A stretch of 64,000 bases of DNA from Rhizobiales bacterium Ga0077545. GTDB lineage: Bacteria; Pseudomonadota; Alphaproteobacteria; Rhizobiales; Methylopilaceae. The position numbers were made by a program, and so were the translations under genes. Every line of letters begins with the position of its first letter. The first letter of the stretch is position 1. The stretch spans positions 124,001 to 188,000 of the forward strand of contig LNEV01000007.1 in NCBI GenBank assembly GCA_001464335.1, read 5' to 3'. A model generated the notes under the pieces. That model searched no databases, had not been told where the DNA came from, and saw only the letters and a list, made by a program, of their open reading frames with translations. Below, one piece after another: positions 1-8,872 of this stretch.

Positions 1-85
1 CGAGGTGGGGATGGATGCCAGCTTTCCAAGCTGGAGGTCTTCGCTCTGCATCTGGCCTTTCCGCACGACCCCTCGGCCGCGCTGT

Positions 86-100
86 GTTCTTGAAACGTTT
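86..100 (+). promoter_or_regulatory. Imperfect LexA-type operator upstream of tag
   Basis: The sequence reads GTTC, seven bases, then GTTT. This matches seven of the eight fixed bases of the alphaproteobacterial SOS operator GTTC-N7-GTTC. It lies about 65 bases before the preferred GTG start of the alkylation-repair gene tag. One mismatch in a short motif can arise by chance, so this is a weak call. Confidence 0.3.
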
Positions 101-166
101 CGCAATTGCTGCGATCTATCCGACCCTGTTCAGCAAAATAAAGCCCCTTTGGGGCAAGGCGGTCTC

Positions 167-769
167 GTGACGCGGGGAGTCATTGTCGGCGAAGACGGAA
201 AGAAACGTTGCCCCTGGCCGGGCACCGATCCCGTTTATGTCGCCTATCACGACACGGAATGGGGCGTCCCCGAATATGACGATCAGGCTCTGTTCGAGAA
301 GCTGATTCTCGATGGCTTCCAGGCCGGCCTTTCCTGGATCACCATCCTGCGCAAACGCGACAACTTCCGTCGGGCGTTCGACGATTTCGAACCGGAGAAA
401 ATAGCCCGCTACACCCCCAGGCGCGTCGAGAAGCTGATGGGGGATGCGGGCATCGTCCGCAACCGCCTCAAGATCGAAGGCACGATCCTGTCCGCACAGG
501 CTTGGCTTTCCATTCAGGAGAAAGACAGCTTTTCAGAACTGCTGTGGAACTTTGTCGATGGCAGGCCGGTCAACAATCGCTGGCGCACGACGGGTGATGT
601 TCCGGCACAAACGGACATGGCGCAAAGAATGTCCAAGGAACTGAAGGCGCGCGGATTCAAATTTGTCGGCCCGACCATTGTCTATGCGTTCGCGCAGGCC
701 GTCGGACTGGTGAACGATCACCTCGTCGAGTGCTTCCGCCACGAAGACGTGAAGAAGCTCGCGCGCTGA
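167..769 (+). CDS. tag: DNA-3-methyladenine glycosylase I
   Basis: Cytoplasmic base-excision repair enzyme that removes 3-methyladenine from alkylated DNA. With the GTG start at 167 the product is 200 aa, the usual length for Tag. The four residues that form the zinc clasp in the E. coli enzyme are present with the same spacing: Cys15 and His28 (in YHDTEWG), then His185 and Cys189 (in NDHLVECF). The frame stays open upstream to position 5, but that extension has no Tag-like sequence, so I reject it. The stop overlaps the start of the next gene (TGATG), which suggests translational coupling with the HD-domain gene. Confidence 0.93.
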   Translation: MTRGVIVGEDGKKRCPWPGTDPVYVAYHDTEWGVPEYDDQALFEKLILDGFQAGLSWITILRKRDNFRRAFDDFEPEKIARYTPRRVEKLMGDAGIVRNRLKIEGTILSAQAWLSIQEKDSFSELLWNFVDGRPVNNRWRTTGDVPAQTDMAQRMSKELKARGFKFVGPTIVYAFAQAVGLVNDHLVECFRHEDVKKLAR

Positions 770-1362
770 TGGCCAGGGAAGCAGCTCCTCGCGCCTGGCA
801 GCGCATGTTGTCGGGACGGCGGCTCGATCTTCTCGATCCCTCGCCGCTCGATGTCGAGATCGACGACATCGCGCACGGCCTTGCCCGGGTGCCGCGATGG
901 AACGGCCAGACACGCGGCGCGCATATCTTTTCCGTCGCCCAGCACTCACTCGTCGTGGAGGACATCGCGCATGTCCTGAAACCCGATCTCGCGGACCGCT
1001 GGCGTCTTGCCATCCTGCTGCACGACGCGCCGGAATATGTGGTGGCCGATCTTATTTCGCCGTTCAAGGCGATTCTTGGCGGTCAATACAAAGCGGTCGA
1101 GAACCGTCTGATGACCGCGATCCATATCCGCTTTGGCCTGCCGCCCGAACTGCCCGAAGTGCACCGCAAACTAATGAAGCGCGCCGACCAGGCCGCAGCC
1201 TATATGGAAGCGACCCAGCTCGCAGGATTCGAGCATGCGGAGGCGCAGAAATTCTTTGGCCGTCCGGCTGGCATTCCCGCAGACCTCGATCTGACGCCCT
1301 GGCCTGCGGACAAGGCCGAGAAGCGTTTTCTCGCGCGCTTCAAAAAGCTTCACGAGGGATAG
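769..1362 (+). CDS. HD-domain hydrolase (YfbR-like 5'-deoxynucleotidase family)
   Basis: A 197-aa HD-superfamily metal phosphohydrolase. The metal-binding pattern is visible: an early His in FSVAQHSL, the paired His-Asp in LLHDAPEY, and an Asp in the later helix (KRADQAAAYMEA). The sequence resembles the YfbR type, which dephosphorylates deoxynucleoside monophosphates, but the substrate cannot be read from sequence. The ATG overlaps the tag stop and the next gene starts five bases after this stop, so the three genes probably form one transcript. I reject the earlier ATG at 730, because it lies inside tag. Confidence 0.8.
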   Translation: MAREAAPRAWQRMLSGRRLDLLDPSPLDVEIDDIAHGLARVPRWNGQTRGAHIFSVAQHSLVVEDIAHVLKPDLADRWRLAILLHDAPEYVVADLISPFKAILGGQYKAVENRLMTAIHIRFGLPPELPEVHRKLMKRADQAAAYMEATQLAGFEHAEAQKFFGRPAGIPADLDLTPWPADKAEKRFLARFKKLHEG

Positions 1363-1367
1363 CGGAC

Positions 1368-2339
1368 ATGAGCATGCCCTCACCGACGCAGATCGAGATC
1401 AATCTCACCGCGGCCATCGTCGCGGTGGAAGAAAAGACGCCGCTCGTCCTCGTCACACGCACCGGTGCCGATGAAGGACTTCCATCCGGTCCGTTCGATC
1501 CGCGCACGCACCGCACGCTGGATATGGGCCTGCGCGGCTGGGTTCAGGACCAGACGGCGCTCGGCGTCGGTTATGCCGAGCAGCTTTACACATTCGGCGA
1601 TCGCGGGCGGCATATGACTCCGGGCGATACGGGTCCGCACATCGTGTCAGTTGGATATCTGGCGCTTACCCGACCTGCGGACGAGTACGGCACGCGCAAG
1701 GCGTCCGGCGCCGCGTTCGAGCCATGGTATGACTTCTTTCCGTGGGAAGATTTCCGCGACGGTCCTCCGGCACTGCTCGGAAACGTCGTGACGCTGCTTT
1801 CCGCATGGGCGGCAGACAAGACCGCCGAGCCGCAGAGACAAACCGGCAGCCGTCGCGAGCGTCTCCATTTCGCGTTCGGGTCGGACCGAGAGATGTGGGA
1901 CGAGGAAAAGGTGCTCGATCGCTACGAACTCATGTACGAGGCCGGACTGGTCGAAGAGGCCCGCCGCGATGGGCGCGAATCCGCACTCCGCCGGGATAAC
2001 GTTCCGAAATTCGGCAGGACAATGCGCTTCGATCACCGCCGTATCCTCGCCACCGCAATAGGTCGCCTGCGCTCGAAGCTGAAATACCGCCCTGTCGTTT
2101 TCGAACTCATGCCCGGAGAATTCACCCTGACCGAGCTTCAACGTACGGTCGAAGCTGTGTCGGGGCGCCATCTGCACAAGCAGAATTTCCGGCGGCTCGT
2201 CGAAGCGGCCGATCTTGTCGAGCCGACAGGCGCGACATCCATCGCAACCGGCGGGCGCCCGGCGCAATTGTTCCGATTCCGTCGCGAGGTCGTGGCGGAA
2301 CGGCCAGCTTCCGGGCTTCGCCTTGGCTCGCGCGGCTAG
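1368..2339 (+). CDS. NrtR-like NAD regulator (degenerate Nudix domain plus winged helix)
   Basis: Predicted 323-aa transcriptional regulator. The N-terminal part (about 1-200) looks like a Nudix fold, but where a Nudix hydrolase would have its GX5EX7REUXEE box this protein has a poor match (DMGLRGWVQDQTALG). This suggests ligand sensing rather than catalysis. The C-terminal part (about 210-300) has the winged-helix pattern of NrtR, with PGEFTLTELQ and KQNFRRLVEAADLVEP. NrtR proteins sense ADP-ribose and control NAD metabolism genes. Its position directly after an HD nucleotidase fits nucleotide or NAD turnover. No NAD biosynthesis gene is in the window, so the target is unknown. Confidence 0.75.
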   Translation: MSMPSPTQIEINLTAAIVAVEEKTPLVLVTRTGADEGLPSGPFDPRTHRTLDMGLRGWVQDQTALGVGYAEQLYTFGDRGRHMTPGDTGPHIVSVGYLALTRPADEYGTRKASGAAFEPWYDFFPWEDFRDGPPALLGNVVTLLSAWAADKTAEPQRQTGSRRERLHFAFGSDREMWDEEKVLDRYELMYEAGLVEEARRDGRESALRRDNVPKFGRTMRFDHRRILATAIGRLRSKLKYRPVVFELMPGEFTLTELQRTVEAVSGRHLHKQNFRRLVEAADLVEPTGATSIATGGRPAQLFRFRREVVAERPASGLRLGSRG

Positions 2340-2355
2340 CCTTAATCAGGTGAGA

Positions 2356-3399
2356 TCAAACGCCTTCGTCCGACCACGCCCTTACGCGATAGAAGACATG
2401 CGTACCCACGCGTGTGCGATCCGTCATGTCGCGGATCCAGCGAGGGCGGACATAGGTTGCATGATAGTGAGTGGCTGTCCCGATTTCCGGAAGATACGCG
2501 CCGTTGAGGAGAACATCGTCGGCGATCCGCATGGCCGTTTTCCAGCTCTCCTTGTCGCGCACACGCTTCGGCTTGCCATCGCAGGCAAAGGAAAACTGGC
2601 AGGCATTGCGACGATGCTTGTTCTCATAGACGACGCCGCACACGCTCGCCGGATAATAGCCCGTCCGCGTGCGGTTCATGACAACCTGCGCAACAGCGTA
2701 TTGACCCTTTTCCGATTCGCTGCGCGCTTCGAAATAGATCGCTTCTGCCAGGCACTTTTTTGCCTTGTCGAGATTTTCGTCCTGAAGCGCAAGGCTGAGG
2801 CCTTCGTTCGAAACGGCAGAAAGGGTCTTTTCCTGCTCCACGGCCGCCGGACGCGCTGCGAGTTGAAAATGCGCGATTTGCTCGAACGGCGTCAACGAAG
2901 CAAGCTTGACCTCCGTTTTCGGTGTCGCACCATCCGACGGGACAACGACCGGAAGGGACGCAAGGGTTTCACCCGCCGCCGAAACCTCCGGCGACGGCTC
3001 GGCGTAGGCACCCCGAATGGTTATCGTGTCGACACGTCCTTCATCGGGCGGCAGCGCGATTGCGAAACGCGCGGCGAGACTTGGCGGCAACGCGGAACGG
3101 GGAGATTTTTCGAAACCCGCATCTCCAAGACTGGCCAATTGGGCCTCCCGCACGACAAACCCGGAAGGAGCCTTTTGCTCCGGCGCAAGCATCGCGTCGA
3201 ACGCGTCAATACCCATCGGCGCGATCTGGGCGCGCTCTGCGGCGGGAGCAAAATAGGCCAGGGAACGGTGGGAAATCGTGTCAGATAAGGAGACCGAGAC
3301 GGCATCACCGTACGCGAGCGCAGACGGAAAGAATGCCATCCCTCCGAACACGAAAAGGCTGATCGGCGCACGCGGCGCGACGCAACGCAACAGACTCAT
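2356..3399 (-). CDS. SleB-type cell wall hydrolase
   Basis: A 347-aa exported protein with a C-terminal cell wall hydrolase domain of the SleB type (about residues 215-345). The domain begins with KCLAEAIYFEARSE, which holds the likely catalytic Glu, and includes VMNRT, CQFSF and a late THYHA motif. The N terminus has a hydrophobic signal segment (about 8-30), followed by a long low-conservation linker. I prefer the ATG at 3399, which has a GGGG stretch at about 7 bases, over an in-frame GTG at 3411. The leader carries a GANTC site and a TTAACC element, so cell-cycle control is possible but unproven. Confidence 0.85.
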   Translation of the reverse strand: MSLLRCVAPRAPISLFVFGGMAFFPSALAYGDAVSVSLSDTISHRSLAYFAPAAERAQIAPMGIDAFDAMLAPEQKAPSGFVVREAQLASLGDAGFEKSPRSALPPSLAARFAIALPPDEGRVDTITIRGAYAEPSPEVSAAGETLASLPVVVPSDGATPKTEVKLASLTPFEQIAHFQLAARPAAVEQEKTLSAVSNEGLSLALQDENLDKAKKCLAEAIYFEARSESEKGQYAVAQVVMNRTRTGYYPASVCGVVYENKHRRNACQFSFACDGKPKRVRDKESWKTAMRIADDVLLNGAYLPEIGTATHYHATYVRPRWIRDMTDRTRVGTHVFYRVRAWSDEGV

Positions 3400-3478
3400 A
3401 CACAACCCCACGCAAAGCCGTTGGTTAACGGTGACTGAACGAGTCTCCGCAAAACCACACAGGTTTGATTATCGGGTC

Positions 3479-5278
3479 TTAAGGTTGAGCGGAGGTTAAG
3501 CGCAGCGCCGCCTGCGCGGCTGCAAGGCGCGCGATCGGAACGCGGTACGGCGAGCAGGACACGTAGGTCAGCCCGACGTCATGACAAAACGCGATGCTGG
3601 CGGGGTCGCCGCCGTGTTCTCCGCAGATGCCGAGTTTGAGGTCCGGGCGGGTTTTTCGTCCGCGCTCGATGGCGATCCGGATGAGCTCGCCCACTCCCTC
3701 CACATCGATGGAAGTGAATGGATCCAAAGGCAAAATTCCTTTGAGGATGTAGGATCCGAGGAAGATTCCGGCGTCGTCGCGGGACATTCCGAATGTGGTT
3801 TGCGTGAGATCGTTCGTGCCGAATGAGAAGAATTCCGCGCTTCTTGCGATGTCTCCCGCGAGGAGACAGGCGCGTGGAAGCTCGATCATCGTGCCGATCT
3901 GATAGGACAATTCGGCCTTCATTTCCCGCCGCACCGCCCCGGCCGTCGCATCGATACGCGCCTTGACGAGATCGAGCTCCGCGCGTGTTGCGGCGAGCGG
4001 CACCATGATTTCGAGCTTTACCGGATGGCCGGTGTCGCGCTCCACGGCGACCTGGGCCTCGAAAATCGCACGCGCCTGCATTTCCACGATTTCGGGATAG
4101 GCGATGGCCAAGCGGCAGCCACGGAAGCCGAGCATCGGATTGAACTCGTCCAGTTCGTCGGCGCGGCGGCGCATCTTCTCGACGGACATGCCGAGCGATC
4201 GTGCGATTTCCGCCCGGTCGCCCTCGTCTTTCGGCAAAAATTCGTGCAGCGGCGGGTCGAGCAGACGCACGGTCACGGGCAGGCCGCGCATGATGTGGAA
4301 GATTTCCGCAAAATCCTGCCGCTGGACCGACAACAGCGACGCCAAAGATGCGCGCCTTTTGTCTTCGGTCTCGGCGAGGATCATTTCCCGCATCGCCCGG
4401 ATCCGCTTTGCGTCGAAGAACATGTGCTCGGTGCGGCACAGCCCCACCCCGTCGGCGCCGAAGCGGCGGGCGGTCGCGGCATCGCCCGGCGTGTCGGCAT
4501 TGGCGCGGACACGCAGCTTGCGCAGCGAATCCGCCCATTCGAGAACGGTCGCAAAATCGGGCGGCAAATCAGGTTCGGTCATCGGGGCCGCGCCCTCGAT
4601 CACCTGCCCCGCCGTTCCGTCGATGGTGATGATGTCGCCCGGCTTCAGCGTGAACCCGCCCGCCGTCATCTCCCCCTTTTTCTCATCGACGCGAATGTCG
4701 CCCGCGCCGGTGACGCACGGCTTGCCCATGCCGCGCGCGACGACGGCCGCATGGGACGTGCGCCCGCCACGGGCCGTGACGATGCCTGCCGCCGCGTTCA
4801 TGCCGTGAATGTCTTCCGGGCTGGTTTCGACGCGCACGAGAATGACGCGCCGCCCTTCGCCGGCCAGCCGCTCGGCCTCATACGGGGAGAAGGTGATCTC
4901 GCCCCAGGCCGCGCCGGGAGAGGCCGGCAGCCCCCGTGAGATGACACAGCGCTGGAAATTGGGGTCGATGGTCGGATGCAGAAGCTCGTCCAGCATCGAG
5001 GGCGGAATGTCGAGCAAGGCCTGTTCGCGGCTGAGCGTGCCCGCTTTTACGCGTGCAACCACATTGCGCAGCAGCGATGCTGCGCGGCTCACCGGCAAGG
5101 CCGGAGCGGATTTTGACTGGTCCGATTCCAGTCCCCCACGAATCCCACCGTCCCCCACGGCTTGTTCGGTTCGCACGTTGTGGCCCTCTGGCCCCGAGAA
5201 TCCGGAGCCTGGCGATTTAGACGATGAAATATGGCGGGTTGCGGGAGAAGCGCAAAGAGAAAGACCCGATATGCCCAT
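3479..5278 (-). CDS. PPDK-like PEP-utilising protein lacking the ATP-grasp domain
   Basis: This contains the phosphohistidine and C-terminal PEP/pyruvate domains of pyruvate phosphate dikinase but not the N-terminal ATP-grasp domain. The phosphohistidine motif ARGGRTSHAAVVARGMG is intact (His about 176). So are the barrel motifs FSFGTNDLTQTTFG and GICGEHGGDP, the latter with the catalytic Cys. At up to 599 aa it is about 280 aa shorter than PPDK (around 880). Recognisable similarity begins only at about residue 70, in the linker (LSREQALLDIPPSMLDELLHPT). The ATG at 5278 has GGGGAGG 4 bases upstream; a later start is possible. The upstream gene is unrelated, so no ATP-grasp remnant lies next door. 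It cannot be a normal ATP-using PPDK. It may have another role or be decaying, although the frame is intact. Confidence 0.8.
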   Translation of the reverse strand: MGISGLSLCASPATRHISSSKSPGSGFSGPEGHNVRTEQAVGDGGIRGGLESDQSKSAPALPVSRAASLLRNVVARVKAGTLSREQALLDIPPSMLDELLHPTIDPNFQRCVISRGLPASPGAAWGEITFSPYEAERLAGEGRRVILVRVETSPEDIHGMNAAAGIVTARGGRTSHAAVVARGMGKPCVTGAGDIRVDEKKGEMTAGGFTLKPGDIITIDGTAGQVIEGAAPMTEPDLPPDFATVLEWADSLRKLRVRANADTPGDAATARRFGADGVGLCRTEHMFFDAKRIRAMREMILAETEDKRRASLASLLSVQRQDFAEIFHIMRGLPVTVRLLDPPLHEFLPKDEGDRAEIARSLGMSVEKMRRRADELDEFNPMLGFRGCRLAIAYPEIVEMQARAIFEAQVAVERDTGHPVKLEIMVPLAATRAELDLVKARIDATAGAVRREMKAELSYQIGTMIELPRACLLAGDIARSAEFFSFGTNDLTQTTFGMSRDDAGIFLGSYILKGILPLDPFTSIDVEGVGELIRIAIERGRKTRPDLKLGICGEHGGDPASIAFCHDVGLTYVSCSPYRVPIARLAAAQAALRLTSAQP

Positions 5279-5321
5279 CGGGCCTCCCCGTGTTGCCGAT
5301 CGGTTACGGAGGCGACAGGCA

Positions 5322-5352
5322 ACAGAAAACGGCCGGTGGTGATCCACCGGCC
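5322..5352 (-). terminator. Rho-independent terminator of the 115-aa membrane protein gene
   Basis: A perfect 9-bp stem (5331-5339 with 5344-5352) with a TGAT loop, followed on the minus strand by a T-rich stretch. It lies 23 bases after the stop of the gene at 5375-5722. It therefore separates that gene from the PPDK-like gene. Confidence 0.8.
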
Positions 5353-5374
5353 GCCTCCTGCATATTTTCCGATG

Positions 5375-5722
5375 TTACTGGGCGGGGGCCGCCGGAGCCG
5401 GTGTGGCCGGAGCAGGCTCAGCAGGAGCCGGAGCGGCGGGCGCCGGGGCCGGCGTCGCGGGCTCGGCCGGCGCCATCGGGGTCGAGGCACGGCCCTGCTC
5501 TTCGACAGCCGGCGGGTTGGCCGCCGTGGTCTCGTCGTTGTTGCCGAAGTACAGATAGGACAGAACGCCGGCCGCGATGACAAGCGCGCCCACGATGAAC
5601 CACGTCACGCTGCTGTCGGACGAGGTCTGGACATATTCTTTTTCGATTCGGCGATCGACGGGATCGCGATTGAGATCCGCCGGGTCGCGGCGAAGGGGAT
5701 CGTTCGGGTCGGTATAGCTCAT
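5375..5722 (-). CDS. Small membrane protein with Pro/Ala-rich C-terminal tail
   Basis: A 115-aa protein I do not recognise by name. It has an acidic/basic N terminus (about 1-38), one clear transmembrane helix (about 40-60, WFIVGALVIAAGVLSYLYFG) and a tail made almost only of Pro, Ala, Glu and Thr with PAP/APA repeats. The single helix suggests an inner-membrane protein, with the tail probably outside and spanning wall material. It lies 25 bases after the DUF3096 gene, so the two are probably co-transcribed, and it ends at a strong terminator. Function unknown. Confidence 0.75.
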   Translation of the reverse strand: MSYTDPNDPLRRDPADLNRDPVDRRIEKEYVQTSSDSSVTWFIVGALVIAAGVLSYLYFGNNDETTAANPPAVEEQGRASTPMAPAEPATPAPAPAAPAPAEPAPATPAPAAPAQ

Positions 5723-5747
5723 GGCATGTCCTTTTCGGTTGCCTCGG

Positions 5748-5888
5748 TCAGCGTCCGAGGAGGCCGGAAAGGCCGATGAAGATCAGATAGATCGCCACAA
5801 TGTAGTTGAGCAGGCGGGGCATGATAAGAATGAGCACGCCCGCGACAAGCGCAACAATCGGCTGCAGGGCGACGATATTGATCTCCAC
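5748..5888 (-). CDS. DUF3096 small membrane protein
   Basis: A 46-aa protein that starts at a GTG preceded by AGAGAGGG. It is almost entirely hydrophobic and has the DUF3096 pattern: a short start, then a long hydrophobic run ending in LILIMPRLLNYIVAIYLI and a GLSGLLG end. It probably forms one or two membrane helices. The open frame runs further upstream to 6098, but that part is unlike the family and is rejected. Function of the family is unknown. It precedes the 115-aa membrane protein gene in the same direction. Confidence 0.75.
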   Translation of the reverse strand: MEINIVALQPIVALVAGVLILIMPRLLNYIVAIYLIFIGLSGLLGR

Positions 5889-6069
5889 GGCTTTCCCTCT
5901 CTGGTCGCGGCTCGCTGCCGCTTGGAAAAGAAACGTTGCCGAGGGAGGGAGGTTCCCGAAAAATTGAACGGAAGAGGCTTGACGTTCAGGAGAGAGCGCC
6001 GCGACGGTCTGGTGAACACGCCATCTGCCGGGCCAACCGCCGCCGGATTTCGGGACAAAAGCGTAAGGA

Positions 6070-8100
6070 CTATCCCTCAACCTTCGAGAAGTCGGCAACC
6101 TTGCGCGTGGCAGCGCGGAACTTGGCCAGGAGCTTCAGGCGATTGTCGCGAACGCGCGCGTCCGGCGCATTGACGATGACCTTTTCAAAGAAGGCATCGA
6201 CCGGAGTCCGCAATTCCGACAAGGCCTGCATGGCGGCGGCGAAATCTTCTTCATGCACCGCGTCGAGGGCGGCCGTCTCGGCCCGGTCGAGCGCGACGAC
6301 GAGATCGCTCTCCTCAAGTTCGGTCAGGATATCGAGATCCGGCGCTCCGTCGAACGCTCCGTCTGCTTCCTTCTTCTCTTCGATGGACAGAATGTTGTTC
6401 GCGCGCTTGAAGCCCGCAAGCAGATTGCGGCCCTCGTCCGTACCGAGGAAATTGGCCAGCGCCTCGACGCGGCGCGCGATGAGGACGAGATCGTCCTGAT
6501 TGCCGAGGGCAAACACGGCGTCCACCAGATCATGCCGCGCTCCCTGATCGCGCAACTGGACCTTCAGACGATCCGCAAAGAACGCGAGAAGATCGCCCTT
6601 GGCCAGAGAGGACAGCGGCAGGCGGATGGTGTTCTCGAGAAGAATGCGGATGACGCCGAGCGCGGCCCGGCGCAGGGCATAGGGGTCTTTCGAACCCGTC
6701 GGCTTTTCGTCGATCGACCAGAAACCGATCAGCGTGTCGAGCTTGTCCGCCAGGGCGACCGCGATCGCGACCGGCGAGGCCGGCACACGATCGCCGGGGC
6801 CCTGCGGCCGGTAATGATCGCCCACGGCCTCGGCGACCTCGACATCCTCGCCCTGAAGCGAAGCGAGATATTTGCCGGCAAGCCCCTGTACTTCCGGAAA
6901 TTCACCGACCGTTTCGGTGACGAGATCGGCCTTTGCGAGGCGCGAAGCGCGCTCGGCCTTGTCGGGATCCGCACCGACGAGAGGCGCAAGCTGGCGAGCC
7001 AGATGCACAATGCGCTCGACGCGCTCGTGCTGTGTGCCGAGCTTTTCGTGGAAGACGATGCCGGCGAGTTTCTTTGCGCGTTCTTCGAGTGGAATTTTCT
7101 TGTCGGTCTCCCAGAAGAATTTCGCATCCGACAGGCGCGCACGTACAACACGCTGATTGCCCGCCACGATCTCCTTGCCGCCGTCGCTGGCGTCGAGGTT
7201 CGACACGAGAATGAACTTGTTGGCCAGCCGCGCGCCCTTTTTCAGCACGAAGCATTTCTGGTTGACGCGGATCGTCGAGCGGATGACCTCGTCCGGCACG
7301 TCGAGGAAGCCTTCGTCGAACGAGCCCATCAGAACGACAGGCCATTCGACGAGACCTGCGACCTCGTGCAGAAGACCCTCGTCCTCGACCAGTTCGAGGC
7401 CCTGCGCAAACGCAAGATCGCGCGCATCGTTGAGGATGATTTCGCGGCGGCGCTCCGGATCGAGCACGACCTTGGCCTTCTCCAGCGCGGCGACGTAATC
7501 GTCGAAGCGTTTCACCGTAATGACGCCGCTGCTGAGGAAGCGATGGCCGACCGTGGTGTTGCCCGAAACAATTCCGTCGATCTCGAACCTGACGGTTTCC
7601 GGCTCCTCATTGTGCGTGCCGAACGTGCACAGGATCGACTGCAGCGGGCGCACCCAGCGCAGCGTGCCCGTTCCCCATTTCATACTCTTCGGCCAAGGGA
7701 AATTGCGGATCACGTCCGGGACGATGCGCGCGATGATCTCCTCGGCCGGACCGCCGGGCTTTTCGGTGACGGCGATGTAGAAATCGCCCTTCGGATCGTT
7801 CTGGACGTTGGCCTCGTCAATACTTTTGAGGCCAGCCGCCTTGAGGAAGCCTTCGAGTGCCTTTTCCGGAGCGCCGACGCGGGGGCCTTTGCGCTCTTCC
7901 TTGCGGTCGGGCGCGCGGCCCGGGAGGCCCTGCACAGTGAGCGCGAGGCGGCGCGGCGTCGCAAATGCCTTTGCGCCGTCATAGGTCAGCCCCGCCTCGA
8001 CGAGCGCGTCCGTGACGAGTTTTTTCAGATCCTCCGCCGCACGCGCCTGCATGCGGGCCGGAATTTCCTCGGACAGGATTTCAAGCAGAAGATCGGGCAT
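6070..8100 (-). CDS. glyS: Glycyl-tRNA synthetase beta subunit
   Basis: Beta chain (676 aa) of the bacterial alpha2-beta2 glycyl-tRNA synthetase, which charges tRNA-Gly together with GlyQ. The N terminus ([17 protein letters not shown]) is typical, and the C-terminal tRNA-binding part contains [18 protein letters not shown]. It lies downstream of glyQ on the same strand. The two are separated by about 740 bases that hold a ceramidase-fold gene on the other strand. Its distance from the next gene (180 bases) suggests the transcript ends after glyS. Confidence 0.95.
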   Translation of the reverse strand: MPDLLLEILSEEIPARMQARAAEDLKKLVTDALVEAGLTYDGAKAFATPRRLALTVQGLPGRAPDRKEERKGPRVGAPEKALEGFLKAAGLKSIDEANVQNDPKGDFYIAVTEKPGGPAEEIIARIVPDVIRNFPWPKSMKWGTGTLRWVRPLQSILCTFGTHNEEPETVRFEIDGIVSGNTTVGHRFLSSGVITVKRFDDYVAALEKAKVVLDPERRREIILNDARDLAFAQGLELVEDEGLLHEVAGLVEWPVVLMGSFDEGFLDVPDEVIRSTIRVNQKCFVLKKGARLANKFILVSNLDASDGGKEIVAGNQRVVRARLSDAKFFWETDKKIPLEERAKKLAGIVFHEKLGTQHERVERIVHLARQLAPLVGADPDKAERASRLAKADLVTETVGEFPEVQGLAGKYLASLQGEDVEVAEAVGDHYRPQGPGDRVPASPVAIAVALADKLDTLIGFWSIDEKPTGSKDPYALRRAALGVIRILLENTIRLPLSSLAKGDLLAFFADRLKVQLRDQGARHDLVDAVFALGNQDDLVLIARRVEALANFLGTDEGRNLLAGFKRANNILSIEEKKEADGAFDGAPDLDILTELEESDLVVALDRAETAALDAVHEEDFAAAMQALSELRTPVDAFFEKVIVNAPDARVRDNRLKLLAKFRAATRKVADFSKVEG

Positions 8101-8194
8101 CGGACGATTTCCAGAAACGATGTGAGTAACGTGACGGATCGGGGGTGTCGAGGCTCAACGCACCGTCACAGAGCCGTGCGAAGCTGCGCACCGC

Positions 8195-8872
8195 ATGGCC
8201 TTGACCGATTCCATCGATATTTATTGCGAACGGCTCGCCCCCGATTTCTGGGCCGAACCCGTGAATGCGCTGACCAACGCGGCGTTTCTCGTGGCTGCGC
8301 TCGCCGCTGTTCTGATGGCGCCCGAGACGTCGCGGCGTGACCCCGTCGCGCTCGGCTTTGCGGTGCTGACCGGCATTATCGGCCTCGGCAGTTTTGCCTT
8401 TCACACGCTTGCGACGCGCGGCGCACTGCTGCTCGACGTGCTCCCGATCACGCTGTTCATCCATCTTTATTTCTTCGTCGCGCTGCGCGAGATGATCGGC
8501 TTTCGCGCGTTGGGCGCGGGGGTCGTGACGGCGCTGTTCTTCGCGGGGGGATTGGGCGTTGACCGGATCGGCGGAGGCGCGCTCAACGGCTCGGTCGGGT
8601 ATCTGCCGGCCCTCGCCGCGCTGCTGGCCATCGGCGTCGCGGCGCGTCTTGCCGGGACCGAAGCCGCGCGTCGTGAGGATGCCGCGCGCACTCTGTTTGC
8701 CACGGCGTGTGTCTTCGCCCTCTCGCTGACGTTCCGAAGCGTGGATCACGCCGCCTGCGCGGCCTTCCCGCCGGGTACGCACTTTCTCTGGCACATGCTG
8801 AACGCCACCGTGCTTTTCCTTCTCGTGCGGCTGCTGTTCGCCGTCAGGCAGCACCGCCCTCGACCGTCTTGA
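8195..8872 (+). CDS. Ceramidase-domain membrane hydrolase
   Basis: A 225-aa multi-pass membrane protein of the alkaline ceramidase family (CREST superfamily of membrane metal hydrolases). The expected metal-site pattern is visible: DIYCER and EPVNALTN near the start, Ser and His in GSFAFHTL, an Asp in LLLDVLP, and HxxxH in [11 protein letters not shown] near the end. About six or seven hydrophobic segments can be counted. It probably cleaves an amide bond in a membrane lipid, but the real substrate is unknown. It sits between glyQ and glyS on the opposite strand, and its 3' end overlaps the glyQ 3' end by 29 bases. Confidence 0.82.
   Translation: MALTDSIDIYCERLAPDFWAEPVNALTNAAFLVAALAAVLMAPETSRRDPVALGFAVLTGIIGLGSFAFHTLATRGALLLDVLPITLFIHLYFFVALREMIGFRALGAGVVTALFFAGGLGVDRIGGGALNGSVGYLPALAALLAIGVAARLAGTEAARREDAARTLFATACVFALSLTFRSVDHAACAAFPPGTHFLWHMLNATVLFLLVRLLFAVRQHRPRPS

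Noticed and set aside
17-37. A tRNA-Gly(TCC)-like anticodon arm (CCAGC, TTTCCAA, GCTGG) near the window start
   Set aside because: The following sequence has no T-arm (no GGTTCGAATCC-like stretch) and no acceptor end, so it is a chance hairpin.
1-93. Possible C-terminal end of a plus-strand gene in frame 1, stopping at 93
   Set aside because: Only 30 codons, no recognisable motif, and other frames are open too. I cannot support it as a gene.
143-155. Short GCCCC-TTT-GGGGC hairpin before tag
   Set aside because: Terminator-like only on the minus strand, where no gene runs into it; a 5-bp stem with a 3-base loop is weak.
5279-5347. Upstream extension of the PPDK-like frame
   Set aside because: Its first codons fall in the terminator of the previous gene.
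6253-8340. 695-aa open frame on + antisense to glyS
   Set aside because: Shadow of the high-GC glyS sequence; rich in Arg, Asp and Glu, with no motif or ribosome site.
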